NCBI GenBank assembly: GCA_035048495.1
Contig: CM068553.1
Coordinates: 12,083,259-12,147,258, forward strand
From: Euptelea pleiosperma
Lineage: Eukaryota > Streptophyta > Magnoliopsida > Ranunculales > Eupteleaceae
Length of the DNA: 64,000 nucleotides
Direction of reading: 5' to 3'
The notes under the pieces were generated by a model. The model did not search any database, was not told the DNA's origin, and saw only the letters and a list, made by a program, of their open reading frames with translations. A program made the translations under genes and the position numbers. Below, one piece after another: positions 34,701-46,619 of the stretch (position 1 is the stretch's first letter; every line of letters begins with the position of its first letter).

Positions 34701-37700
34701 AAAATATCAAGCTAAATGTAGAGAAACCCACTTTTCAGAATGGCTCAAGAAATTGAAATTAAGATCAGTAATCAGGCAGTAGATTTTCCAGGCAACTGGG
34801 CTGAGTTTTTCCACAGAATCAGCAGAGAACTTGGAAATTTAGCCACATTTTAGTAGTCTATGCTGTCTAGAGTTCTGGTGCTGGTAAAAAACAAGGTAGA
34901 AACTTGACCAAGTACTTAGAAATCTGTTCGCAGCAAGACCAATTTACTTAGCTGGGATTTTACTACTGATTCCGAGTTTTTAAACATGCTACAAGATTCA
35001 ACATTCTATACAGAACAAAAAGACCAAACAGAGCTAGCCTTAGCATTCGTAGACCAGTGTGCCTACTCTACTTAAGGGAGCAACAGAATTCTTCAAGGAT
35101 TTCAACTTTAAAGTCTACTGATAGAGATTTCTAGAGATAACCATTAAGGACCTAATGGAATGCATATGCATCATCAAAGAGGTGGCTGGCATATTGAATG
35201 ACCTAGATTGATAAGCCAGCGGGGCATTTGAACTTAATAATGTATAGAAGCATCATCTAGTGCTTTAAGAAGTATCATATATTCATATATTTTCTCACAT
35301 CAAAGCAAGGACAATGAGAAACAGCTAAATGGGTGAAAATGATAGTCAAACATTTCCTTAGAGGAGGAAACGATTTGTTATAAATAGTTGAGTAAATTAT
35401 TAAAAAAACAATGTTGATGAAGTGTATGCCATAGAACTTGAATGTCGCACGAACTACAAGGAGAAATATTGTTCTAATAATGCACAGAACCCCTCACTTC
35501 CAGACGAGGACAATGAGAGATGGCGAGATAAGTGGAACATTCACTTAAAGGAGAAAATGGTTTCTCGTAAAAAGTTTTTCACCAATGCATTATTAAGAAA
35601 ACAATGTTGATGATGCGTGCCATGAAACATGGATGAGGTGAAAATTACAGTGAGACATTATTCTTTCCATGCACATTCAGTTGGGAGACATCCAAGAAGC
35701 TCAACTTCAACTAAAATTACAATTTCCATTTTACTTCGTAAATTACTGTAGGATGTATATTATCAACAACCTAGTTTTCCAAACCACACCTGAGGAGCAG
35801 TGCCAAAAATATCCTCTGAAGTAGATGTACACATTAGGACTAGGTCCACATCATCAGGATCAACTTGAGCCATCTGAAGAGCTTTCTTCGCTGCCTCTAC
35901 AGCCAATTCTGTCAATTTATCTTTCCCTACCAAGGCATAAACCAACCAAAAATAATTAAATGTTAGTAATTGTGAAGAATGCGTGCAATACATGTAGGAG
36001 ATTTTGGACCACAATTAATGAGTCCCTCTTTAGAGATTGCTAGAAATGAAACTTGTAATACCCTGAACTTTTGTTCATGATTTTTTGAGTAAATTAATTA
36101 TAAAAAGTTGAATTTGACTCCTTAATTTCTTTTTCTACAACTTATTTTCAATGATAATTAACTATATTACTATTGTGGTCTATGAGTGATATAGTCGTAA
36201 TAAATAATTAATGAGTTATACTTATTAGGTGGGCCCATAGGGCCAATTTAGAGGCCTTTTGAGCTTAATAATAATCTTAAATGAAGCCTACTTGATACCC
36301 ATAGGCCTTAGGCCCATTTTTAGCCCATATCCATCTTAAAATAAGCTTTTTAGTGGGTTATAAAATTCACCTATTTTAAAGTGACGAAAATCACTTAAAA
36401 TTAGAAACTCTACTTTCCTAAACCTATTTAATAAAGCATTGGGAGCTTGTGAACTCTTACAAACCCTAAATCATTACTCCAATATTTCTCTCATCTTTCT
36501 CTCCCTCTTTCTCCATTGAAGCACCTCCATTAAAGAACTTGAAGAACCTTCGAAGCCCTAGAAACACCATAGCATGTCACTATTTAACATCATCCATTGA
36601 AACAAAAATATTGATGAAACCCCAAAGCATAACATACTAGAAGATTGACTTCATCGACAACAATCAAAGAAATATACTACACATTCTCATCTCTCTCGAA
36701 TCTAAGAGAAAGTAATAACAAGTAATTACACTCTACAATGTTGAATATATTCGTCAATTAATATAGTATTGTTAATGATTATATGGTGTTTTTGGTGTAT
36801 TCTTTTGAGATTTCAATCTTATTCGTTAATCATATATGGGTAAGCATCATAAATTTATGATTTTTTTATATTTATTGTGGGAATTGTTGCCCTTGGTGAA
36901 AAATCGTAGCCCTTGGTGGAAAATCATTGCCCTTGGTGGGAATTCGTTACCCTTTGTGGGAAATCGTTTCGTTACCCTTGGTGGGAATTCGTTACCCTTA
37001 GTGGGAGATTGTTGCCTTTGGTGGGAATTCGTTACTCTTGGTGTGAATGAATGAGGAATAAAGTACATTTAATATCATCATCATGATTGGTTATTTTGGA
37101 TGGTTTGATCTTCTTGATTTTGGGTTAATATGTTGATTAACATGCTTAAAGTAATTATGATTGCATTATCTTCATTGTCTTGTGTACTCGTACTTTACTG
37201 GGCTTTCGCTCATGGTATTACACCGAAACATTTCAGATTTTGTTGATCTCGGTGAGGAGGATACTTTGGATGAGACGGAGTCGATGGATGGCGTAGAAAT
37301 TGAAGAAGAGATTTTAATGCTTAAATGATTTAAAGGTTTTAATGATGTAATAATGAATTTTTAACATGGTTAGGGTCGTTGGGACCATCAATGGTATGAA
37401 TTGATCACTTTATTTTTATTTTTAACATGTTGGGTTTTCCGACGTCTTACGCGGAAATATTCATAAAATATTCATGCGATAATATTTTAATATGATTCCA
37501 AAGAGGTTAGAACCATGATTCAATATAATATTTTACTGAATTATTTCGTGATTTTAGGAGTTATATAAGTGGGTGCGGTTTGGCACAAATCTCAAAATTT
37601 CTGTGCTGATTTTGCAGAATCAGCACCCTTATTCTGACTTTAAACAACTTTAGCACCTATTAGATGACCGAATCTAGTCAAGGAGAAAATACGAAAGTTG

Positions 37701-40700
37701 TAGGTTTTTAAGTTACCTTTCCATCCATATATAGTGGGTCAACAGATTCGATAGGACGTATCCTGTAGAGCCGTTTTACTAAGAGGAGGTCAGAACTGCC
37801 TGACTGTAAAATATTTAATTTTTACAAACCCTTGTCTAAATGTTTTCCTAAGTTGTAAAATAGGACCACATGATTTTATTACATGTAAATTTAGTTTATT
37901 TTGAGTAGATAAAAACCCATATTTTATTTGCTTGATTTGGATTCCGATCAAAACCGTAAAAATCAATACAAGTTAAAAATCTTACTTTTCACCTATTTTT
38001 GACAGTTACCGTTAGGGCTGAATTGAGAGTAGTGAACTGACTCCAAAAAATTTGTAAATGTCATTTTAACCAAAGTGCCTTTGTTAAAGTTGTATCTTAT
38101 GATTTTTAGAATAAAACCCTCCAAGAAAATAATTTTTTGACATATTTTGAATTTTGACCAAAAGTTGACCATTTTTCGTTGAACCGTGAAAATCAAGTTT
38201 CAAAACTATTATCAATAGGCGTTTTTGCTTAAGTGTTTTACAAAAGATGTTTGATATAAATTCTAGGTAATTATAGAGATCCTAATTAGTGATATTGACC
38301 AAAATTAAAGTTTGACTTTGATTTTGACTTTGGTTATTCCACCGTAATAGCTTATACGCTTCCGATTATTTGACTACTGGAGTTGAACTGTTTCTTATCA
38401 ATCACGATAGTAATTTTTGATGTTTTCTTTATTTTATTTTTTTTTAGCACTTTATTTTTTTTACACCCTGATCTTGGGTAAATGAGCTGATCCATAGGCA
38501 TTCGGGTTCGATTTGGGTGCCCGGATCTGGAGCGTGACAAAACCAATCCAAAATCCTAACAATATGTTTTGGCCGATCAGAAGAATAAGCAAAAGGTCCA
38601 TAAAAGGGTGTATATATTGGATGGTTAAGTTCATCAGATTGAACGGGACATGTCAAATGATGGGTCTCGATGCCCCCAACATGAGCTGCATGCATAGCAC
38701 ATTTCCTCCACAGAACCCAGTAGAATTTCCTATAGTTTTGGATGCACCTCCCTGCAAGGAAATAAATTTCGGTTTCGAGGTTTATTTCGACCATCCTGGA
38801 AATGGAAATATTTCGTGGAAACATTTCGACCAGTGTGGAAATAATACATTTTTCGTGGAAATGGCGGAAATAATGCACAAATGATGGAAATATTCTGGAA
38901 TTTTTTGTGGAAAGTTTGGCAAATGATAAAACAAGCATAAAAACACACTCAGAAGCTATCAAATCATAATATACAACCATATGTAGTGTGAAAATGAATG
39001 ACCATGGCAATCTGTAATATGTTGAGGCAGGTATCTCCGTATCTGATAGTCAGTCAAGGTATTATTTAATTAGATAACTATAATTTAATTGTTAATTATA
39101 AAAAAGTTATAAATCAAGGTATTAACGAATCTTTATTCATTTACTATTATGCATAATTTTAGAAAACCTATTTATTATTAACTTACAACATTTACTTAAT
39201 TTTTTGAATGCTTAAATATTTTTTGAAAAAAATTTAACCAAACCAACTTGTAGAACGAGCTAAGTTATTCAACATATAATCAATTTATGCCCAATTATGG
39301 ATGTTTAGGGTAAAAACCAAGGAAATTGGGGTTTTCCCTAAATTTCAAAATTTTACCCTAAACGAATCTTCAATCCGCGAACAAATCCAATATAAACAAA
39401 TCATAGATTCATAGATTTGATGTATTTACACCTAATCTATCTATTTGTAGTAAGAAATGATAGCATGGAATTTTATACTTGCGTCCATTTTGAATTTGAA
39501 AAAACTCTAAAATGGGATTCAATTTATGATCAATCCATCAATCAAAAAATCTTCAACGGATTGGTCTTTTTTATTAAAAAAATATGGAAAGGGGTTAAAT
39601 GGGTCAAATATGGGATGCATAGCGGTTTTAAACTCAAATGAGATGTTTCCTACCTTCGATTGAAATATTTCCATACATGTCGAAACATTTCGACCGAAAT
39701 AATACATATTTACACTGTCGATTGATCGAAATTTACTATTCACCGGAAATATTTCGACATGAATGAAAATATTTTGCGAAATTTAACATTATTTCCATGT
39801 ATGTATTCTTTCCTGTCAGTAACCTAGAAAATGGAAATATTTCGCAAAATATTTCAATAATTTCGCGAAATTTATTTCCTTGCATCACTGTTCCTCCTAA
39901 ACAAGAAGACAGAATGGAGTAGCTAGCATTGAGGAAGAGCCTACCTGAAAGAATTCGTCGATTACGAATCCCAGTACGGACAGATATCCACTCATCAGAT
40001 GTTTCAACAATGTTTGCGAGATCATCATTGGAAATTACTAGACTTGGCACTGCAGAGCCACATCCAACTAGCTTGCACCCTTGACTAACAAGTCTGTAGA
40101 AACTTCTAGTTATATTTAGGAATGGGAAAGTAAACTTTAGATCATGCTGACATGCATATCATCTAACTCAAAGATGCTCGCATTGCAGGAAATCAAATTC
40201 AAACCAATGAAGATAAAGATAGAGATAGAAATGTTAGAAACCTTAAAAACATAAAATGTGTATATTTTACATACAACTATCAAAGTCCAGTTACGCAAAC
40301 AGTTCCATGCACACACTTGGAAGAATATGTTAGAGGAGATTACTGCTCATATGACTTCACATCATTAGGTCTCCATATATGTAGAACTTTGTCAGAAAAT
40401 TAATTCTTGTGAAAACTAACATTTCATAACATATTTCACAATTTACCCTTTTTTGTCATTTTTTCAACTTCTTTGCAAAATTTGTGTTTTTTTCTAGGAT
40501 TTCTAAATATATTTGTACTTCTGTTAATTATTTGATTCATCTAATTCCTATCAAACATGGAAACCCAAACTGCGGTTTGCCTTAATCACTTTTTGGGCCC
40601 TAGTCAATTCCTGTTTTGGTTCTATATTCACGCAGCATGCATTTAGTGTTGTGTTTTGTCAACTTTAACACTTTAATGAGTAACTAATACAGAATCCTTG

Positions 40701-43086
40701 TCTCCTTCAACAACAATTGTAAGATGATAACAAACTAAGTACAACATGTGCAAATCAGTTCAGCTTGACTTAACAATCACAACAGTCATGTATTGTGTAA
40801 GGTGAAAAGTAACTAGAAAGTTCACATAGACAAAGCAGAAACCAACCATGCTTATCATCATTCAACAACATTCATCAATTGTGAGAATTTAAACAACCAT
40901 TAATAACCCCCTGGAATGTCAGAATTTTCTACTGGAAGTATTGATTATTATGAACTAAGACACCTTTTGAGTGTTGATCTTTTCTAAATATAGTATTGAT
41001 TTTAATAGAAGTGCCTCTCCATCATTTCTCCAATTAGCGGATGCATAAAAGGCCTGAACTGGTTACTTGGCCTCCTTTGTTCCTCTCATGATTGAAATTT
41101 TCCGCAAAATAGTGAGCATCGCCGTAAATAACTAACTAATATGTGTCCTTTTGCAATTTCTCCAGCATGAAAATAAGATTTGGGCTTTTAGTTGGTATAA
41201 GGCTTATGATGATGAAGATGAGTATCAAACTCATCGGAAGGAATCTGTCCTTGTATGGGAGCTTCTGATCGTAATCGTGAAACCAATTAGTCCACAGCAT
41301 CTTTAGCCATTAACTCATTGAGGAAAGCTGAAGTGACTTATGCAATACCCAATTGAGGACAAGTAGTTGTCTCCTCATGACAGACGCAGCATTACTCTAA
41401 GGATATAAGATTGCGGCTAGCCACTTATGTAAAGTTTAAAAAAAAATGTACCAAATAGCACAAGTTGAAGTTAATTTAACAGAAAGTTTTAACTTATAAA
41501 CTAAACTTATTTGAACTATATGGGCCAACAATACGTTTGTGTTTTCGTCTCATGACTTTTATCAACTTGATCATGGTAACATGTGTTTTTTGTTCAACAA
41601 TCGCATTAACATGAATGGTGGTGACTGATAACAAGCAATCATCAAAGTTATGGATGAGCACATTAAAACTCAATAGCATATCACAATATGAAGCACGGAA
41701 AATTGAGAATGAATCCTTGATTAAGGATCAATAATTATATATTTGTCTATTGATAGATTGTGCTACTTTGAAATCCGATGGAGTTTTTCGTAGCAGTCCA
41801 AGGATTTGGTTCACTTTTGTACATGCTTCATCTGCTTTGCTCTTCCTTTTGAGACACATTTGGCATGGTGCTAGAACCTTGTTTAGTAGAGTTTCTTCTC
41901 TCCATCCATAGAGAGAGATAGATCAAGTCTCTCCTTTTCGCTTAATTCAATTTTACAACCATGAAAATCATAACACAACATCCCAATCTAAATTTCCTTT
42001 GCATTATTATAACCTTCGGATTCCTTAACTGTACATGATTTCTAACTATTCTTAATTTCGATCTCCTATTCATAACTTCTTTTTAGAAAAGCCCAAGACG
42101 TGTCCAAGTTGCCTAGACTCAGATAGTAGTCAAATCACGAGTGAATTCTTTTTTTCCTTTTGAAATCCTAACACCAGTAACCTTTCGGTGAATACATGCA
42201 TAGCCATACAGGGTTTTAGCATCTATGCTAGTCTACAGAAAATGCAAGCAACCAAATATATTTGCTTCTGACATTAGTGTTTCCGAGATACTAATATTTC
42301 AAGATTAGTAAAATGTATTTTCCCCATTGATGGACTCTAGATCTTTGCATGCTTATCTCTTTCACTTATATTTCATGTCAAACACACTAAATATGAGCTC
42401 AGCTCATTTTCATAAATTAGAGTAGTTAGGATTTTTCCAAATTACACTTTGCATAAAAGGGTCCTGCAAACTTGTAATGCAGAAACACCCATGCCCTCTA
42501 ACTTCATCACATACAAACCATATAAATTTGACACCGAGCTGAGATGGGAGAACAGAAAGAAGCTTCCACCTCACTCACCAAAACAGGCAGCTCTTACCAA
42601 TCCACATTACTTACAAATTCTACAAAACTCCAGACCGAAATCAGCAATCAAAACCAAACGAACTTTAGTAGAACTGTCCAAACAAACTGAATCCACAAAC
42701 CAAAATGCCATGTTCAGATCAAATATAAACTGAATTTCTCCACAAGAAAAAAACCCATCAAACAGAAATTATTCCTCAATCTCTCGAATTCAATTGCATG
42801 GAACACCTAATCGAACTCACAAACGGAACAAAAAAACATAAATAAACAAATAAATTCAATCACCAAAAGAGGAAAAGAGGAAGAAAACGCACCTGGGTAT
42901 GCGAGATTCAGAAGGGGAAAATCCAGGGGCATGTTTCTCTACACCTTCAACAGCGCTGCAGTGGAATACCCTTTTACTAATTCTCTCAAACCGGCAAAAC
43001 CCAGATCGAGAAAGGCCTAAAGGAGGCAGAGTTCTCCGTCTAAGAGTGGGAACTGAAGGAGAAATGAACCCAGATGAATTGGCCAT
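28726..43086 (-). CDS. KASIII: 3-ketoacyl-ACP synthase III, plastid, 8 exons
   Basis: Exons, in gene order: 43086-42893, 40093-39945, 35926-35790, 34653-34548, 34454-34336, 29835-29771, 29634-29412, 28947-28726. All introns are GT-AG and the phases join exactly to 1215 nt, or 404 residues, the normal plant length. The enzyme condenses acetyl-CoA with malonyl-ACP to start plastid fatty-acid synthesis. Exon 1 is a Ser/Arg-rich chloroplast transit peptide ([20 protein letters not shown]). The catalytic triad is present: Cys180 in DITAACSGF, His330 in WLLLHQAN (split by the last intron) and Asn360 in NYGNTSAAS. Other landmarks are [51 protein letters not shown] and the C-terminal [16 protein letters not shown]. 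Introns measure about 2.8, 4.0, 1.1, 0.09, 4.5, 0.14 and 0.46 kb; the large ones hold repeats. No break was seen, so it should be functional. Confidence 0.96.
30106..30514. repeat. Diverged ~205-bp tandem duplication
   Basis: Unit 1 (30106-30311) and unit 2 (30313-30514) share long identical phrases such as CATCAAGTTCGAGCAACTCC and ATCCCTATTGAGAAAAG, with several indels between them. It is older than the duplication at 16774-17377. Intronic, function unknown. Confidence 0.85.
30745..31325. repeat. Degenerate foldback with TA/GA microsatellites
   Basis: The left part holds GGGCGAACCGTTGAAC with its own complement GTAAACCGTTCGCCC. The right part has AACCAGTTGACCAGACCAGT and GAACCGG. GGTTTAAAAACC-type ends occur on both sides. 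(TA)n then (GA)n lies at about 30988-31033. Likely an old inverted-repeat element in KASIII intron 5. Confidence 0.45.
36054..38539. mobile_element. Probable solo LTR in KASIII intron 2
   Basis: A 2486-bp block starts TGTAATACCCTGAAC and ends GGAGCGTGACA, the TGT...ACA ends of LTR retroelements. Flanks AAACT (36049-36053) and AAACC (38540-38544) match at 4 of 5 bases. No gag or pol frame is inside and no second copy is present, as expected of a solo LTR left by recombination. The large size resembles LTRs of Ty3/Gypsy-type elements, but the lineage is inference. Confidence 0.6.
36885..37048 (+). repeat. Minisatellite (CCCTTGGTGGGAATTCGTTA)
   Basis: About seven imperfect units of 20-24 bases built on CCCTTGGTGGGAATTCGTTA lie inside the probable solo LTR. 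Unit length and sequence vary. Confidence 0.85.
38753..39884. mobile_element. 1.1-kb foldback transposon, GGAAATATTTCG arms
   Basis: A perfect 19-base terminal inverted repeat, TGCAAGGAAATAAATTTCG, begins at 38753 and its complement ends at 39884. About 200 bases inward on each side are dense in GGAAATATTTCG and GAAACATTTCGACC, forming degenerate long arms. The centre (39010-39630) is AT-rich with no transposase frame. A target duplication was not found. The element is in KASIII intron 2, 61 bases from exon 2. Confidence 0.8.
40094..42892. other. KASIII intron 1, nothing recognised
   Basis: 2.8 kb, AT-rich, only short chance frames. I see no clear transposon or RNA gene. As the first intron it could hold regulatory sequence, but none is evident. 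Confidence 0.5.
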
Positions 43087-43109
43087 TTGAAGTACACAAA
43101 GATAGAGAG

Positions 43110-43349
43110 AGCAAGAAGAAGAAGAAGAAGAAGAAGAAGAAGAAGAAATTGCTCGAGATCTCTAGCTTACAGAGGAAAGAACGAGAATGTAAAAGGAGTA
43201 GAGGAAAGAACCCATGAAAGAGAGAGTGATGAAAAAAACAAGAGGAGAGGAGGAGAGACAGAAAGACACAGTTGAGGCTTTTTTGAATCTTCGGAGGGTC
43301 CGAAGGAGATGGACGATGATGCCAAACCAAAGAGAGGAAACTCCAATGC

Positions 43350-43387
<38 letters not shown>

Positions 43388-43390
43388 AAA
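43110..43390. repeat. Microsatellites in KASIII leader
   Basis: A (GAA)n run lies at about 43110-43147, just upstream of the KASIII ATG (CTT repeats on the sense strand). A (CT)n run lies at about 43356-43387. Both probably fall in the 5' UTR or core promoter. TCT/CT-rich leaders are common in highly expressed plastid-protein genes. Confidence 0.8.
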
Positions 43391-43786
43391 ATGTTTTTAA
43401 TTGGAGATTTGTCATGCAATCTTCCCCCCCCCCCTAAACCCCCCAACCTCCACGTATACAAATTGTTCTTTCTAATCTTTCCCCAACTTTTGCCTAAATA
43501 TTTCTTGTTCAAGAAATAATGTTGGTTGGTTTCTTTGATTTGTTGGTTTCTTGGTTTAATTTGATCACAGTAAGTAAAGTGGGGGCTTTGAAAGAGGCTG
43601 CTTAACAACAGAGTATATTTCTATGCTTTTCCAACTGTTTGGAGAACCAATATTTAATGGGTAGGTTAGACAGATAGAGATTGACTATGGTTTATGTACT
43701 CTTCAAGAAGCAAGCTTGGGAAGTCTTAAATGGGGTCTCATCGTCTCATGGGGGTAGATGAGAGGATCACCAGTAAACATGGATTT

Positions 43787-43991
43787 AAACCCCCAGCGGT
43801 GTTGGTTCAGTGGTAGAACCACAATAGGGGTTTGCTCTTTCTGATCGTGTGTTCGAGACTCGCGGGCCTCCTGACTTACCCATTTGTGCGTAGGGAAACC
43901 TCCGTGTGGTCGGTGTGCACGACCGGAGGGATTAGTCCCACTGAAAGGTATGGGGATACCCTTCGACGGCAAAAAAAAAATAAAAATAAAA
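43787..43991 (+). mobile_element. tRNA-derived SINE with 15-bp target duplication
   Basis: The 5' part carries a pol III A box (TGGTTCAGTGGTAGAACC, near 43804) and a B box-like GTGTTCGAGACTC (near 43850). A tRNA-unrelated body with CCGTGTGGTCGGTGTGCACG follows, then an A-rich tail (AAAAAAAAATAAAAATAAAA). Flanking repeats AGTAAACATGGATTT (43772-43786) and AGTAAATATGGATTT (43992-44006) match at 14 of 15 bases. Size and layout fit plant tRNA-type SINEs. It lies about 700 bp upstream of KASIII. Confidence 0.92.
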
Positions 43992-44104
43992 AGTAAATAT
44001 GGATTTGTGTTTTTATTGTGATTTGAGTGTTGGGTTTTGTTTGATTTAGCTTGAAAAGCCCTTTTTAAATTGACTTGTGTAAGTAGTTATTTTGTAATTA
44101 GATT

Positions 44105-44235
44105 CTTTGCCGAATGTCACTGTTATTTAACGGCGTTTTAGTACTCAAAATGGTTAATAACGGTAACGGTACAGAGGCATTACCATTGTTATTATATAAC
44201 AACCGTTATAACAGTTTTTTTAGAACCATGATTAG
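44105..44235. repeat. AACGG foldback fragment
   Basis: TTAACGGCGTTTTAG, AACGGTAACGG and AACCGTTATAACAG occur in a short stretch. It is a decayed relative of the element at 25928-26178. Confidence 0.5.
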
Positions 44236-44854
44236 ACATTCTCTTTTTTGGTAGGTAAGCGACGGAGGCTGTCTATTTGAGCTAACACATTTGAAATGTT
44301 GGGCAATGAAGGGTTTTCAATCCAAAATACATCTAGTGGCAAATGCCGCTATCCATCGGATTCATTACAGGGGGATTGCCCGTAACTATTCCACGAAACC
44401 CATTTTTGAGCAATTAATAACTTTGCAATTTTTTTCATCTCTCCAAAATGATGTTACAGATTTGATGGTATCATTCGATCACTGGGATTGCCCACTATCA
44501 CTGTGATGTGACAGGAGGATGGCCCACTAGTTGAAAATTATTGGACATTGAGACCCAAAAATAGGGCATGGTACCAATCCGGTGAGGGTAGATTGATAAG
44601 AGCATCTAGTTGAATATAACATAGATTAATAGGATCTAGAAAACCCAATCACTTTATCAAAACCAAAAAGCAAATTTTGGATACCCCGTCCATTTCTCTT
44701 GTTATCCCCTCACTTAAACATAAAATAAAATGACATCTATATCCCTTGTGTTTTCTCTTATCTTCCTCCACCTAAAAATATAAAATACCAACTTTGCTCA
44801 TTTTGTTTTTCTAATAACATCTCTTCTCCTCAATTGTTACTATGATTTCTCCTC
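44236..44854. other. No gene recognised
   Basis: Noncoding. A 71-codon plus-strand frame at 44291-44506 shows no family resemblance. Confidence 0.45.
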
Positions 44855-44869
44855 AACTGTTACCATCAA

Positions 44870-45064
44870 ATTTTTTTTTTTTTGAAAAGTCAAAATATAT
44901 TAAAGGAGATCGAGAAGATCTCAGAAGAAACAAAGAGAACAGTCCCAACAGGGGAACCAGAACTGGCAAACCTCTACCTCAACAAAAGGGAATCAAACCT
45001 GAAAACCCAATCACTGAAAAAAGTGCATCTCAACTCAGAGGAAATGTTGCCCCAATTACAGAGG
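44870..45064 (-). mobile_element. 195-bp 5'-truncated LINE with 15-bp duplication
   Basis: On the minus strand it ends GAGATCTTCTCGATCTCCTT, TAATATATTTTGAC and a poly-A, the same 3' tail as the LINE at 9046-9577. A perfect duplication AACTGTTACCATCAA flanks it (44855-44869 and 45065-45079). It is a young dead-on-arrival insertion. Confidence 0.88.
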
Positions 45065-45079
45065 AACTGTTACCATCAA

Positions 45080-46619
45080 TATTAGGAACTACTAATAAAG
45101 CCAAGGAGGATCCCAAGCAATGTCTGAAAAACTTTGACTGTGCTTAAGACTTTGCTAGGAATATTGTTGAGATTGATCTGTACATCCAGCCTTGCCATGG
45201 ACATGTTAACTTAAGCCGTGTTTGATTACCAAGTGGAAAAATTGCATTTTCCTTAGGAAAACACAACTATCCATTGTTAGATAGCCAGTATAAATCTGTA
45301 TAATTTTTCCTAACAAGCCTTTTAAATTTGGATAATTTTCCTACTAAGCCCAGAATTCATTTCCCATCCGGATAGGTGAGAATTCATTTCCACCTCAAAA
45401 TACACCTTTATTTTCTCACCCAATTAAAATATGTGTTCTCAGTTGCAATCAATCAACCATTTAAGGCATATCCCAGATGTATTTTCTCAGGAAAATTTTC
45501 CGTGCAATAAAACACAGCCTTAGATAAATTAAGAAGTAAGTTAAGGATACTTTTATAAATAATTCATGGTCATGGTCTTTGAATTGATTGTTCAGACTTA
45601 GCAGTCCGAACAACGACGAGTATCTGCGAAACGAGAGGTTCCTCGCCTCTCCGACTTGTCAAAGCTTTTCTCTACCGGTGCCTATTGTGGAGAACAATTT
45701 TTTCTCTATTGAAGCTTCACTCCGCCATGTCGAAGTTATTCCCAAGAATCTCAACAATGAAACCCATGTTTTGAGAAATTTCTTTTCTAAGTAAGGGGGG
45801 AATTTAGATATTTCAATGGGGTGGGGGTCAATTAGAGAATATCAAAAATCGGTGGGGGGATAATAAGACAATTCGACGGGGTATACAAAATTTGCCAAAC
45901 CAAAAACGACAATCATCCAATGAATAATAAACAACATACCTTTACTGGATGATATTGAAACAACGGATGGACGGTAGATTTTCTGATCGAGCCAATTTCC
46001 TTTTTCTAGAGATATTAAATTCTATGATCTAAGTACCCCAAATATTGCTCAAAATCCATGGTTAAAAACAAACCATGAAAAAGACTCCAATCCAACGGAT
46101 AGAAATTACTAATCAGGATGAATTTTCGTAAGTCGGTCTACCTAGGGATGGGCCAAACATTAGTCAATGATCTCTAAAATGATGCCACATGTAGCGTTAC
46201 CAAGTTTACAATAATATCCCTGAATGAAAATTCATCGTATTACAACTTTAGCATGTTTATTGCTTTCCTAAAGATTATCTTAGGTTTATTCTCAATCATT
46301 TGATTTTCTAGAACCGTGTATAGATTGCTTCAGTTGGAATTGTAATTTGAATTTAGTTGCTTTAATTATTATTTGATACATGAGATGGATTATAGAGAAC
46401 TATTTATGAGTTATTTAATAATTTCATGAGTTATTTCGAGTATGAAATACTTATTTGACTTGTATGCCAACTTAGTGTGCCTCGGCCTAAAATATCAGAT
46501 TTGATACATATTCTTCTGGGTCGGGTCATGGGTTCCAAATTAGGGTTGTGATAGGTGTTTTAGAAATATAAAAACAATGGTACAGAAAGTAATTAAAATT
46601 GTTATTAATGAACTATTTT
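45080..46619. other. No gene; one truncated MITE
   Basis: AT-rich. The piece at about 45990-46200 (CCCCAAATATTGCTCAAAATC, CTACCTAGGGATGGGCCAAA) is the right part of a G-box-superfamily MITE without its left arm. A 68-codon frame at 45588-45794 is unrecognised. Confidence 0.5.

Noticed and set aside
36885..37048. CRISPR-like array
   Set aside because: Unit lengths vary, there are no unique spacers of constant size, and the genome is eukaryotic; it is a minisatellite.
36054..38539. Complete LTR retrotransposon in KASIII intron 2
   Set aside because: Only one LTR-like block is present and no coding or primer-site sequence follows it.
38444..39010. 188-codon minus-strand frame in KASIII intron 2
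   Set aside because: It spans the solo-LTR boundary, unique intron and the left arm of the foldback element, so it cannot be one conserved gene.
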